This document shows, in pieces, positions 30,872-45,800 of a stretch of DNA of 64,000 bases. The position numbers and the translations under genes were made by a program. The notes under the pieces were generated by a model. That model was not told the DNA's origin, did not search any database, and saw only the letters and a program-made list of their open reading frames with translations. Source of the DNA: Smittia aterrima (lineage: Eukaryota; Arthropoda; Insecta; Diptera; Chironomidae). Positions within the stretch are counted from its first letter, which is position 1. Each line of letters begins with the position of its first letter. The stretch spans positions 1,612,854 through 1,676,853 of the forward strand of contig CP093830.1 of assembly GCA_033063855.1 (NCBI GenBank), in the 5' to 3' direction.

Positions 30872-33800
30872 TCACAGCAAATCAGCAACAGCGCCACTGA
30901 TCGAACCGCCGAACCACGCCATTGCGATGGAGAGGAAGTAGGTCATGATGATTCGTTTCTCCCGCCACGATGTTTCCCTCGATGACGATGATCCTGAAGT
31001 TGTCTTTGTTCCTGGATTATGCTCAATGATATCAGGATCTTCAGGTGACACTGGACTGTGTTCAAGTTCGAGATCATTTCTCGAAATGTCGTGAACATTG
31101 TGTCGTGTTCCTGATGTTGTGTCGATTGGATTGTGAGGTGGAACAATTGCTGGTTGAATCTCATCGGGATATGATCCGAGACCTAAAGATGAAATTCGAA
31201 ATTAACAAAAGTTGAAAATAATTTAAATTTGAAATTATCTTACCTGAACCTTCATCATCGTCGTCATCATCGTCAATGCCTGAACCTGATCCGCTTCCTG
31301 ATTCGTAATTATCGTCACTGTCTTCTGTTAATTGAGAAATATTTTTAGCAATCTTGAATTGTCAGATGAACTAATTATCAATTTACCTGTGTCAGACCAC
31401 TCGATATCGTTTCCGTTGTAAGCATTCTTGAGATGGTTTATCGTCGTTTTCAGCGTATGAACCTGTGTAGCGACAATCTGACTTTGTCGCGTGTTGGCGT
31501 TTGTCGTAACATCTGTCGGCTTAGTCGATGGGATGTATCTGTGGTTAAAATAATCGAGATAAGAGATCCATGTAACAACTTGATTTTTATTATGTTCTCA
31601 TACCTGTTGATTGCTTGTCCATTCCAACAGTTGTCACTGTTACCTGCTGGGGCGAAGTCATCGCTGTTGCAAGCAGTGTATGGCAGATTTGACCAGAATT
31701 TCTTCGTGTCTTTGACCTTCTGTCTGATTTCTTTCACTAACTTATCAAGCCCCGACTCGCGACTGTTGTCATTTTTATTACCGTTTGTGTATCGTTGATT
31801 ATTTCTGTTGGTGTTTCTTCCACGATTGCTATTACCATGATTTCCCGAAAATTGATCATTGCGTGGGAACTTGAAAGGTTCAACTTTGATTTCTTGATTG
31901 TTACGTCGATTAGTTTCTTGGTTGACTGGATCTGCAGCCCGTTTCGTTCGTTCGATTGACATATCATCTTGTTCATCGTCGATAAAAAGATCAGCGTTCG
32001 AGTTGACAAGCGGATAAGCTCGCCTTTGTCGTCCTAACTTAGGTTGACCGCATCCCACAAAAACTCGTTTGCTGATGTCATGTCCAGATTCCTGTAGATA
32101 AATGAATGCATCGTAAAACACTCGAAATACAATAGCTCATTCATTAAACTCACCTGAAAATTCATGATGGCCTCGGAGATTTTAATGTTGATTGGCTCGA
32201 CAACCATTACAATATTGAATGGTCCAAGCAGTCGGTCGGAAACTTTTTCCATTTGCGCAACAAAGAGATCCCATTCCGTGTCGAGTTCGACATATTGTTG
32301 CAGGCAAGTCTTCATCACATCCACGCAGTATTGTTCGCAAGGTTTCTCTGAGTACCCCATGCACGTTCCGCAAGTCGACATTTTCGTGAGAACAGCGGTG
32401 CATTCGACCAAAGGACGGATCGAGATCATATTCTTAGCAACATCAGCAGCAGCGCTCAATGCTTGCACAAATGTTCTCGTTGCAACAAATGATCGCTTCA
32501 CTTGAACTGAAAGCTTATCAGGAACATCTCCAAATGGTTTCAAATCTTTCATGTACTCGCTGACGCAATTCAAATATCTGTAGGGAATGAAATAAAGTTT
32601 TATTTAGTAATCCAATGACTTCATTCTCTTTTTCATTTTGCTTCTTCCCGATCGAATCACTTAATCAATATCGAAGCCTAAGCCGAATGATCTGAACAGA
32701 GAAATTCCATTCGAATGAATAATCTGGCGACTCCGTTTTAAGATTTATGGCGATTTTATTCCTTCGATATTTAGTCACACCGTCAAAACGCGTACAAGAA
32801 AGAACGAGAATGTCGGAGGCAAAGTGCACGATTGAAAAAGAAGAAGACAAGCATTTAAAACTTTTTTGATAACTGGAATCTTCGACTTTCGCATTGGAAA
32901 TTAAATCAGCGTTGCGAGGAATTTTTTTAGAGGACTTTAACGACATCGCAGTGATTTAACGACATGGAGAAGACAGAAAAAAAGTAAATTAAAGCGAAGC
33001 AAAACTAATTTCAACGCTTGAGCCTTTATCGATGTTTTATGCAAAACAGAAAAATAATAAAAAAAAGTTACAATAAAAAGTTCTCTCGCATTCCTCGTGC
33101 GATGGCGATTTCTTATTCTTTCCGCCAGTTTCAATCGTCGCTGACATCAGCGACTAAAGTGACCTAAGCCTTATTTTGGTGAAGAGACGCTAATGATTCA
33201 CTTGTCATTTGAAGCTCGTTATCAAGTCGACTACTGTCGAAGAGAGTTTCGTGATAAGAAGTGATTGGTAGCGCCTTTTATCAACAAACATTTCCTTTCG
33301 ATGTTAAATTCAGAAGTCATCAATAAACGTTTCGTTTCGTACTCGATAAGACGAGCTCGTTTACCATTTAATTACAAGTTGAAGTCTCGCTCTAAATATA
33401 AACTTGAGAAACTTACTCGTCATTGAAGTGATAGTGGCTATTGATGACTGTAAACATTTTCTGGTAGAGTTGATTGAAGAATTTATCCATCATGTCGGTT
33501 AAATCGAGTTTGCCACGAAGGAAATATCCTTCAAGCTTCACAAACAGTTCGCTAAAGACATAAGAGTTCTGCTCATAAATCACTCCGTACGTCTGCTTGA
33601 ACATTTGATGGAATCCATCTCTCGATTGTGCGAGCAGCGCTTTGAATAATTCTGAAAATGAAAAGAGAGTTAATCAATTTTTTCGCTAGAACAATGAACG
33701 GTCGTTATCACACTCGACGATGATTGCAATTTATTTCTGAACGAAAAATTCGACTGTGTCCAATTACCATGATGAATGCAAACCGATGCGATAACACAAT

Positions 33801-36800
33801 TTGGCGAGTTGTGGGAGAATTTGACTCTTGAGCAAACATTATAATTGAGATTGGAATTAAAATAAAGCTATTCACATGTTGCATATTCAAATATAAATAT
33901 CAATTCGAGTTGTTTAAATCTTATTGAATGATTAAACATCATCGCATTCGCCACATGTAGCGACATCGTGTGCTGTAAACAAGAAGACGAGTTCAATCGC
34001 CGCAAATTCCTATAAAACTGTCATCGACTCAATGTTCCACATTGTAGAAACCACCGTAAGAAGAAGTTATCTTGACATATTTCGCAATGGAGGAGACATC
34101 AAGTGGTTGAAGGGTTGAAGTAAACAACTCCGTGTGTGGTTGAGTCTGTCGAAATGCGAAAATCTTTTATCGCTGAGTCTCAATTATTGCAATGGACTTG
34201 TGTGCATCGATCGTAACTAAATTGAAACGCTCTCTTCAACCGAGTAAACAGAATGTTGCGCAAGATTGACGAAGAAACCGCAAATTAAGCGACGCAGTGG
34301 GGAATTTTTGTGTTTTATTGACTTTCCTCTTCTTCGTCATGATGATCGATCGAGGAAATCGCTTACAAGCATCGGGATAAGAGACTTTAAAGAATCAATT
34401 AGGCCTCAAGTTAGGCTTGAAATCTTACGCAGGGTGTCTCTGAAATTGTTCAATCATCTCACCGTGATCGACTGGCAAAAATCGAATGAAAAGGAAAATA
34501 ACAAAAATCATCATTTGATTCGCTAATTTTAGACTTCGATCGTCATTTCGCATTGATGATCTGATAACCAAAAACCCATTTCGTGAACAATAAAGCGCCG
34601 GGAGATCGATGAAATGAATAAGCGAATTTTTAATGAATAGTTCTCGTTTAAATTTGTTTTCGTCCTTGTGCGATGGACTCACGAACTAAAATGATATTTT
34701 AATGGATAAAATTCATTCGTCGCTGCTCTATGATGTTCCACAGACCCCACCTCAACAGAATCCGATATCACACGTTACAATTTGAATAATTTTTTTTCCG
34801 AGTCTTGTGTCTCGACGCCGTAACTTTTAATTTCCGAGAGAAAAAACTCATCAGAGCTTGAATATTGAAGGCGCCAGCGTTGAGATGGAATCCTTATCGT
34901 CTAATCAGACTTTTATTTAAATTATTCGTTTCTACGTGATTGATTTTATTCGTCTCTATGCTTTTTCTTCGTGAAGGCAGACTTCTTGATTGAGTCATTC
35001 TATTTATGCAACAAGAATCCTTCACTGCGTGATACGAGAAAATTATCGCGATAATTGAGTAGACGTTAAAACAGCAATAAGCGACGATAATTAACTTTTT
35101 CTACTACGACTGCCGAGTCGATGCCGTTGCGCCGCGTGTAGAACAAATTAAAGTGCTGAATGTTTGGGTAACAGCATCTCAAACTTGACGTGAATACGGG
35201 TTGAAGAAAAGTTAGGATAAGATGAAGAAGTTGTGAAACAGCAGCTTAATTACGAGACCAGTACTTGACAACTCATGCGGGCTCAGCATTATTTGAACTT
35301 CGTATTTAAACAGTGAGAGAAGTCAGATCGACGACGTGAAAAAGTCTTAAAAAAAACCAAAGCCAAGGAACTGAATTGACATTGAACGTTTTTATTGTTA
35401 TTTAAAAACGTTTCTCTCTTGTCAATGAAAGAGTTTTGGTTCGTCTGGAGTCACGAAATGGTTTTTTAAGCGCGGCAAGTTTGTCGTCTCATCTCCGCGA
35501 GAAAATTTGTTTCTTGTTTCTTTGTAAATCGAACAGCGACTCGTAAACTTTCAGGGAATGGAACTCTAGTGCTTGTTTCACCTGGCGAGTGTGCGTCATT
35601 CACCCTGGGCAGGCAATAAATTAGGCAAATGGATGTCAGCAGAAGACTCTTTAGGAAAATAAATTTGCATTTTAAATGTTTATTAATCAGCGTGTGTGAA
35701 AAAATAACCAGAATGATGAGTTCTTCTTCTGCGATCGAGAGAAATCTTGCTTGACATCGCTAACTTCCCTCGCTCGATCGAATAATCCCTGAATTTATGA
35801 GCTCGCGAAGCTGCATTTAATTACGTTTCATAAATTGCAGCTCGTTAACTGCCCACGCGCCTTTCTCTTCCTCTCATGGTTTTCGTGTTATTTGCAGAGC
35901 AAATCGAACTTGAGCTAAGGAATAACGGCGCCCCCGCCAACGAGATTCCTCGTCTTTAACCAACTAAAAGACAAAGATTTGTTTAATGAAGGAGTGTTTG
36001 ATTGCCCATTGTTCAAAAGTTCATTCGATCGCAGCAGCGAGAACGTGATCGACACGATCGCCCGAAAAAAGATACAGAACGAGAATGAGAGGTTGAATGA
36101 TTTATCGCGAGAGCCCATCAACAAATAATCATAAATTATTTCAGGCTTCCAACTGTCGAGAAGCAACAGTCACATCAAAATCGCAAAGTGAAGAAATTAA
36201 TCAAAGCAGCGGCGACTCTATGGTCCCCTTTCTTTGGTGAACCTGATACGAATCTTTTGGAGTTTCTTCTTCTTTGCTTCTCATTACTGCGCCCGGTTTA
36301 AGTCAATTTAAATAAATTATCGTGAACAGACCCGCGACATCAAAAGTGTTAATTAAATTGGCGCTCAATTTAGATGCTTTACTCAAAGCTGTCGTTTTTG
36401 AGAGCTTCGCTTGAGTAGTTTTCGGAATGTTGAGAAAAGTATCAAATTACGATTCTATTCAGTTTTAACTGAACGCTAATCACAATTCATTCAACTTGAT
36501 GCATTAATGATTATTTCTTTTTACCCGGAACTGAGTCGTCTTCAATGAGAGAAAGAAGTAAACAAGCGTCGCTTATTGTAACATTTCCGATTATTTTATA
36601 TAAACACACAACATAAACTTCATTCACGAGAGTTCCGCAATAGTCGAATTAACTTTTTTTTAAGTAAATTTCACTCAATCACAAATCTGTCAGTCGAGTA
36701 ATTCAATTAAGTTCTTCCTATTTGTTCTTCACAGACGCTTCGCTAATGAATTTTAAATGAGACTCTCTCAGTTAATGTTCAGCGACCAGAATAAATTGAA

Positions 36801-39800
36801 TTAAATAAATCCAATCAGTTTGCTTATGTGTCGCTCTCTGATAAATCCGTGCGTGACGATTAATGCTAAAGCTTTCGCTTCGGATTACAACAGAATAAGA
36901 TCTCAATCGAGCACTGAGCCGTGGATGAAGGCAAGGGTTCTATTCACAGCAGAGAAGACTTTCCAAGATGCAGAAAAATGTAAATTGAAATCACATTTCA
37001 AGTCTTGTGGCGCAGCGAGCAAAAAAAAAAGTAAAGAGGAGGAAAATGTCACATAGCTCATGAGTCACAGATTATCTTTTGCTTTAATTAAATGCGTTTT
37101 TCATCTCGAACTCTTGAGCTTGTTTTACTTTTCCCATGCCGAGTTGAATTGTTTACAGTCACAGCTGATGGTATCTGAGTAAATGATTTCATGGAATGTC
37201 GCTCGACGAAGTAACTCGATGATCATTTGTCCATTTATAGAGAGACATTGCTTTTTCGACTCTGTCTTCTCTTCCCTTCGACTATGCATCGCTTCTATCT
37301 TTCATCGCCACGACACACAGAACCTTAGAGTCTCTAACAGAGATCCATCCACTTCAATGAGATTGTAAATATTTGACTTTCTTTCCTCAAATTCTCCATT
37401 TTTTGTTTGATCTTAGGTAAGACGAAGTTTATCTTCGGCTCGAGAAATTCAATCCAATTACTCGAAATACATTTTTCTTTTTCTAAATTAACTGGAACTT
37501 GTTAGTGCAAGTGCAGTAGTTCTAATTGTTTATTTAAGACAGTCTTTCTCTGTCTGCATTTTCAGGTTCTTTTTAAAGGAATTGCTTCGAGCAAACAAAC
37601 ATTTTCAGCTTCTGCAAGCTCTGTGTTTAGCACACTGACTATAAAAGGCATTGAATGGCTCTTTTATGGTCAATTAAACTGCAGGTATTCTCTCTCTCTA
37701 TCTCCATGTCGCAAACTGCAGGAATTTTCAATTTCACTGAATTAACGGTGCAGAGATTCCACTTCCTCTTAAGAATCTTTTCTCACAGCACTTGAAAAAC
37801 GTTTGAGAGCTCATAACTCACATAATATACTTAAACTTCCTTATGCTGCGTCCCGAAGGATGTTGAAAGACTTTCTATCTCTCCACAACAATAAAGCTTC
37901 CTCTTCATTTAACAGCTCAAAGACAACCCGGGGCCTGACACAAAATATCTTTCGAAGAAATTGTATAAGTTTCGAAAATTATAAGTAAACACAAGAGAGT
38001 TTTGACGGGGAGTTCTGTTTACACGAAGCCTTGCACATGTTTTCGGTAGAAATCTTGAATTTGTTCCGATTGCGCTTGGGGATAAGAGTTCAAGCAGAAT
38101 TTAACTCTCGAAAGTAAACATCGGTCAATGGAACACGAACTGTGTGTGAGCGGAGATTTAAAATTAAGTCGGAAGCTTGTCGCTATGCCATGTTTGGTGG
38201 ATTAGAAACTTTCTACGGCTCCAAAATCAACCTGACACTCAAGTTTCCATTCGTGTTTGCATGTCATTTTACGTAACGAAATATCTTGGAGAGTTATCAC
38301 CAGAACTCGCTTGCCACGAGGAGCATAATCTTTCCCAGATCAATTTCTTAATCATAATTTGAGCGGATTATTTGAATTTCCATATCAAACAAGAAGAAGA
38401 TTTATCACGTGTCACATTAACTTCAGCAGAACCTTCGTTTTTTTTTCTCTCCATCAAACGACAAATTCTTCGTTTTATTTACTTTCGATGGAGTGAGAAA
38501 AAATGCATCAGAGACGAAGCTTAACCAACATTAAACATTCATGGCTACCAGTACGTGCCTGATTATATGAGGAAGTAAAATTGATTATTTTCTCAGACGT
38601 TTTCGTTATTTGCTTCATGTTCCGTCGAAGCCCTCGAGATAGTGCACACTCTAGAGAACTAGTGTGAATAGCGCCATGAGTGTACATAAAGTGAATGTCA
38701 ACTGTTTCCAGCTATCGAGCTACTTGAGAGTCTATTAGCGAATTAAAGAAAGACTCATAAGGTATTCAGCTTGCGTCGTGATCTGCTTTCATAGAAGCCT
38801 AGACCACTTCCCAATGAGAAATTCTCATTACTGCGACGAGATAAATTGCGATCGTGCAGATAATTTTTCTTCTTTCCCGCTCTTATCAATTTGTTTTTCT
38901 ATTTTCTGAATCTCTCGTGCAGAATTGACTTCACCGATCTTAATTGTGTAACGGAAATTAATTTTAGTTTCTCGCAACCTGCGACTCGCTTCATTTTAAG
39001 TTTTCGGGAATTTTATCGCTCGCTCTGTTTACTTATCTGTTTCTTATTCTTCTCGCATTCGTCTTATTGTATGTTACGAGCCTCAGAAGAAATGCTTTTA
39101 AAAAAACGTTTTCTATATGAATAGCTTAAAGCAGATATTTCTCTTCTTCTTTTAATCTCAACATAAATTTCTTCTTCTTTCTCCTCTATTAATTAATTAT
39201 CGTGATTTGGTCGATTTTTCATCATTTTTTTCCATAGTTTATTTGTTAATTATAAGGTGAACGCATTAAGGGAAATTTATGATGTTCACGACTTAATGCA
39301 GTGAATTTATGGTAAATTAATTTTTCTATTCAATGCAATCATGTTTTGTTCAGTGCTCTATTAAGTCGAAGATTAAACTCAAAGGCTTACCATTGAATTT
39401 CTGTGCTCTCGTTTGTAATGTCGACGACATTTTGCTGATCGCATCTCGAGTGTTCTTGTCCATAGCTTGTCTTGAGTATAAAGCCATTTTCTGTTCCATT
39501 GCGGTGTTGCAACATGAACCTGACGGCGACACATCACAGTAACGCAGTTTCACATCTGAAAAGAATAAAAGAAAATCAATAAAATTTCATTCATGAAAAC
39601 TTTAATCAATTAAGCGCAAAGTAATTCGCATCAACGTGTAAATGCAGTTGTCGAGAATCTCATGAGGCTTAGTACTGGTCTCTAGATGAATGAATTGGAG
39701 ATCAAGCAACCAGACAATGTGGGAAAAGGTGAAGAAATAGAGAAGCATGTGAGGAATGTTTATTGAATTCAGTAAACAATGATTACTCATGATGATGTCG

Positions 39801-42800
39801 GGGGTGCTAATTGAACGTTTTTCCCTGCGTGATCTGTTTCAAGCTCCGCTCTCTTTGATCCGAGGTTGGCTTCTTCTTTTATACGCCGCTAGATAACAGA
39901 TAAGAAGGTCTTTTGTCTCATCAGCGCCCTTCTGAATATAAACAAAGATAATTTACAGCGACCGCATGCGACAACACTGCAGGACGGCGAGATGACACAA
40001 AAGATGTTCAGTCAGATGCGCGGCATCGAGTTTTATTGCAGGCAAGTGTTGACTCAAGTTTCCGAATAAATTCTCGCGCTACTCTAATGTTCACAATTGC
40101 TTGCGGCTTCTTCCCTCTACGAATTTACGATTGTGTGCTCTCGCATACATTCCGCACCTCTTCGATTGCCGTTTTCTAAGTCATCGTGGAACTCGTTAAA
40201 TATTTATTTTATCTTTTCAAATCGCGTCGCCGTAAATTGGGGGAGACCGCGTAAGAATGATAAATTTTACTGTCTTAGAAAGAGTTTTAAATTTCCCTTA
40301 CATATGTTAAAGTATCAAGCGATCCGTGAAATAAAATATTCTCCTCCGTCGCGATACTTTAAATTGTCTTGGAAACCAAAGACGAGGGGGAGCAGCTATC
40401 GAAAATTGAATGAAATTTTTATGAATCAAGTGAATTGTCATTTGATGTTTTCGAGCAGCGATTTTAATCCAATTTTAATGAGTTTCAAGTACCGTTGACA
40501 AATCTTGATGGATTTTGATTTAATTCCGTAGATTCCAGAATGAAAGGCAAACGGGAATTGCCAATCAAGCTACGACACGCAATATGCAAAACATTTCCCT
40601 GACAGTTTCCTTGTCGCGTTCCGTCTAGACGCATAGTTCATGAGCTCAACAAATTCAATATCAATAAATATTTAAATTGGGGAATAGAACGTATGAACGC
40701 TAAGTCGATATTAAAATTTGATGCATTCGGATCAAAGGGAAGTCAACGGAGAAGTCAAGTTAAGAGAGAGAGAGAGTTAAAAAGTTATTTATGTTCGTTA
40801 GAGTCATCACGAGACAGTTGATTCGTTCAAGTTTATTCTTGCTTGGTGCATAAGAGAAGAAATCATCAGCATAAATCATAAACTAAATAGATTTTTAATA
40901 GATTTTCACTTCCTGCACTGCAAAGTATTTTACCATAAAACTCTTTCTTTACTGACGACCGCGAGAAAAACGAAGTCGAAGCTTGCAAATATAAACTTTA
41001 TTTCAATTTGCAAAATTCTATTTCGCTGGAAACATTTCAAATAACTCGTAAATTTCACCGTCGACTGTGAAGACGCAGAAGAAGCAAATTCTGAAACTTT
41101 TGCTCGATGCCATATTGCGTAAACACATTCATTCGAGCCATCATAAAGTAAGCGAAAATTGGATTTCGCAGGGCTGAATAGAAGAAAGAAGAGAGTTCGA
41201 GATTGCAAATAAATCTCCACAATACTTTCGCTCCTTCATTCGTGCACTGAGATTGTTTTCATAGGAAAACTCTTTCAACAATGGAAAAATCATTGTATTT
41301 TGAAGAAATTTATCATTTCATTCATTTCCTACGCTCCGTCGAAAGAGTTTTCTGCACAGAAATAGATCAGAAAACTTCACATTGCACATAGAAAAGAAGA
41401 ATGTCGTATGCTCAATTGTGAATCAGCTCGTTGGTGAAATAGTTTTCTTAATAAACATTGTAGAGAAAAGAAAATCTTTATTAGGTTGGCTTGAGTTCAA
41501 GAACCTTTTCTTAAATCTTTCACCTACATTAAGCTTATTTCATAACTTAGACCCAGCAATTGTCTCTCGTTCGCTTCGTTCGACAAATGTTTACATTATC
41601 GACAACTAAGTATAACAACGAGAGGAAATTTCGCACGGGAAACCAATTATTTTGGAGATTTCTTTCTTAAATCGTCTCGCCTCATTCATAAATTTCATGA
41701 GATATATTTTTCACTTGAAGACCGAAATAGAATGAAGCAAGTGGTGTGTAATGAGTCTGTAATTTGCACGTTGCGTAAGCCATCGAGCCGCTCTCGCAGT
41801 ATCCAAACTTGCTGGTAATTATTTGTTTATTTTAGTGGCTGGCAGTCGAAGGCGCGAGCGAGAGATTTTGGCATTTATGCTCGAGACTGACTAAGAGATT
41901 ATCGACGAAAATTTGAAGTTCTAAATAAACCTTCGCAAAAGCTGTTAAGGAACGTGAGTTGAAGTTTATGTACATTGAACGCGTAAAACCTGCGAGAAAG
42001 CGCGAGCAAATTCATTCAACAGCTCTTTATTCGAACTCAATTGGATGGAAAATTCTTCAACCCTTTGTGCCAACAGCTTATGGCAATCAATCACCTCCAT
42101 TGTTTCGTCCATTGGGGGCGAAAAGGATTCTTCTACGTTTGAAGACGTGTCACAGTTGAGTGCTTTTGAATTGGTCGGAACATGACAATGAGGAGAGAGA
42201 AAGAAATGTGTCTGAAAGTGATCGATAATGAATTTGTTATAGCCAGACGACAGAGACATGTGTTGAAGAGTTCCTCACTTTAACCCATACTAGTCGTAAC
42301 TGGGGACGTGTCAGGCTCTGGAGAGTTGTTCAACATTGGAATAAAAATCGAGGAACGATTAGCCAAGCTCTGCGTGTCATAAATCAGATTTTTTTTTTCG
42401 CGTTCGTCTGCTCTCTCGACCTGATAGAACGAATTGTTCCAACTGTTTGGCCGCTGTGTGTAAATAAATGTTCACCCGGCGAATTTAATTTTAGACTTTA
42501 ATTATTTTCTGTGCAAATTTGTTGCGGATGTTGATGAAATTTTTCCACATAATCAACAATTTTCTTTCGCAATTCAAGCGAACTCATCGAAAATCTTTTA
42601 ACATTTTTTTCGTACTGTTCGCCGCGGGGAGCTATTAATGTGCTTGAGTATGAGAGGAAACATTTCCAGCTCGCTCCTTAGTTACTTCTTCTTCAAATTC
42701 TAAACAAAATCTGTTTCGAAATTAAATTTTCTTGGGTTAAAGTTGGTTAAGGTTGAACGATCAATTTCTCCCTCATGGCCAGTAAACAATGTAACAGCAA

Positions 42801-45800
42801 AATCTATTTCGACCCTTCCATACAACAACTCTTCAAGAGGAAATTGCATTTTTATGTTCGGAAACGACTTTAATCCGTTGCGAATCTGAATTGACAATGA
42901 AAGGGACAAAAGCAATTTGATTAAAAATCCATAAATTCTAATCAGGAGAGTTGTCAAGTTTATTTATAAATTAGGAATTCAAGAGGTCGATGTGGTTACG
43001 CAACCTAAAACTTTTTGAATGCTAAAGGTTTGTTTATGAGTTAAGAGCTAAATTTACCATCAAGCAAATATTAAGCAGCTAAACGAAGCTTTTACAATCA
43101 TCAATTGGCTTGGTTGTTTCATCTTTGGCGTTCAATTAAAATGCGTGAATTAAATTGTTGTCGGAATGACGGGGGATGAGAGAGGAAAGTTCATACAAAC
43201 AATTGGTGAACATTGATTGTGAATGTCGGAACGGAATCCCATGAAGATATCTCCAAACCATCGTCTTTCGTCGATGCTGAGTCATTGTTATCTCTTTCAT
43301 TACGAGACATCGAGTGAGAGAGAGTGTTTTATTCATCGACTTTTCATAAAGCTTCGGCCGCATGATCATCCTTTTTCACGCGAAGACTCTTCTGTGTATC
43401 ATCCAGAAATGGATTCGTCTACACTTAATGATTCTTATTTCTTCTCTCTCTTCTTGAATATTCGCTTGGTCATTTTACAGACACACGTCGACCAGCGCTT
43501 TATGTTACATTAGCAATTAATCTGGATTTTTCGTGTCTGTGTGGCTCAAGTCGCGCTAGGAATTTTGAGTTCGTGGGAACATCAGCTGATGAATTTCAAG
43601 CAGAGAGACAGACGAGACGAACTGTGCTGTACAGGATGTGTTCTTTGCGACATCTGGGCATGTTTAGACTGCTGATGGACAGCAGGCGTGGCTCGCTCTC
43701 ATGTCACTACATAAACGACGCATTAAGTGTTTCGCTCACCCTTGACAACACCAGAATCGATCCACTTTAAGGCCATTTAATTAGAATTTAATTCTATTGT
43801 GTCGACGAATAAGAGGCCTCCAGCAGAATGCGATCGAAATGTGTTTACAATGTCAGGCGGGGGCAATAGAAAAATTAGGGTCCCAAAGTCATTCGACGTT
43901 TTCTTCTTTACAATCAAAGCGATTAATGATTGATGGATTGAGATTTAATCAAAGACCAGAAATGGACTTTTATTGTATGACGGTGAGGTTACAACAGCAA
44001 ACAGAATCGAAAGAGTTTAATATGATTTATGTTTGAGCGAATATTTCAAATCTTTGCGAACATTAACTTGCCGCAAATACATTCCAAGCTTTCATGAATG
44101 AAAGTAGGAGCTTGGAAAATAAAGATTGTCTCTCCACTCAGCCTTTAATTTAATTCGGTTTTATTCGATCTTCTTCTTAATCTTTCTCCTTCATCATTCA
44201 TCTGAATCTATTAATCACAGATATTACACAAATAATTTCTATAATTTTTTAATAGCCTATCGAGCCTCTATCTATTACGCATTTCTATCTTCAAACCGAA
44301 ATCGATTTAAATTTCCTTCCATCTTCTTCGCTTTTGGAGATTCCATCGTGAGTCGATGAAATTTATTGAAAGATTGAAAAACACGAGAAATGAGCTGAGA
44401 AAGAGGAGAGTTGTAAACATTTTCGGTTTTTTGATGAAGTCATGCACGAGACAGGTAAAAATATCTGAAGTGAACTGAAATATTTTGAAAAAATCGAACT
44501 TTTTTTATAAAACATTAAAGACAACCAAATTCATCGATGAACTAAGATTGATTCTTCAATTCGAGGTTTGGAGAAAGAATCATGCTTGACGGCCAAGGTC
44601 TTTCTCTCCTCCGTTTTGAGCGCGCTCCTTGAGAAGAAATTATGATGGAATGCAACGATCGAGCTACTCAAAGGTCGCGGTCTAAAGATCGAAACTAATG
44701 GAGCTCCAAAGAGACATAATCAACAGGTTGGGAAGTATTATTCATGTGAGTCTTTAACCTTCGGAGCCTTCTTCTCGTCTGCAACCCGCAACGGTAACCC
44801 GCAAAACCACTTAGAAACGTAACACTCATTATATATTTTATTCGAGGATGGGTCTAAGTCAAAGTTTCTTTCCTTCTGACGACAATGGACCGACAGTCTG
44901 ATTGAAAGATCATTAATTTTCTTCATGTTGATGCTCACTCGATCCGTTATCGTTGATCAGTCTTCGTCGAAAAGTTTGAATGCACACGACATTCTAACGT
45001 CGACAGAGATTAATCACAAGTCTCTTCAACGATTCCAGGAAAGAAATTCAACGACTCGCGACAGAATTTCTAATTCCAGAGTCAAATATTAATGATACCA
45101 ATGAACTTCGGCTCATTAATAATTTAGTTTTTAATTCGCTTCAACAATTCAAAATGAAACAAAGTTGACAAATGTCCCCCAACGCGACTTCTCCATCGTT
45201 TCCCGAGAGACTTGCGTGTTGAGTTGAATGAAAAGATAATTTTTATTAACCGAGAAAGGTAAAGTTCTGAGAGATCTCGGGCTTAATTGACACGAAAAAA
45301 GCATCTGAACGGAGGTTAAAGTTGTCAGAATGTAAACAACCGCACACTACGTCGACGAGTTGATTCATGGCGACAATTTGGTAGAAAAAGTTAAATTGAT
45401 CAGAAAAACTCATTCGCAGCAAGATTTCGGAGTGTGAGATCGAGGGAAGTCGTAAATCATCGAAATAGGTGAGATTCCCCGATAATTTTGTTTTAATATT
45501 TCACGGATTAATTGAGAGAACAATGGGATGATCGACTGAGAAGCATTTTAATGGATGCCTTCGTTTTTCGCCTTCATGCCGGGAGTGAGACCACCCAAAG
45601 CAATAAAGAGAAGAGAGAAGCAACTGAGGAAATGGCATTGTCTTCGTTCAACAAAAGTTAGACTTGCGAAGGATCCTAATTCCTCTTAAATATCCAAGAG
45701 ATTCGTCATCCTCGTCACAGGCGGCTCAGCAACTCAAATCAAGCGTTCAAAGTGCCATTATTGCAATGAAATTCGTAATAATGGCTCGAAGAACGAGAGA

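Noticed and set aside
40097..40498. 133-codon plus-strand frame in glypican intron 1
   Set aside because: Starts at TTG, no domain, isolated from any splice partner I could justify.
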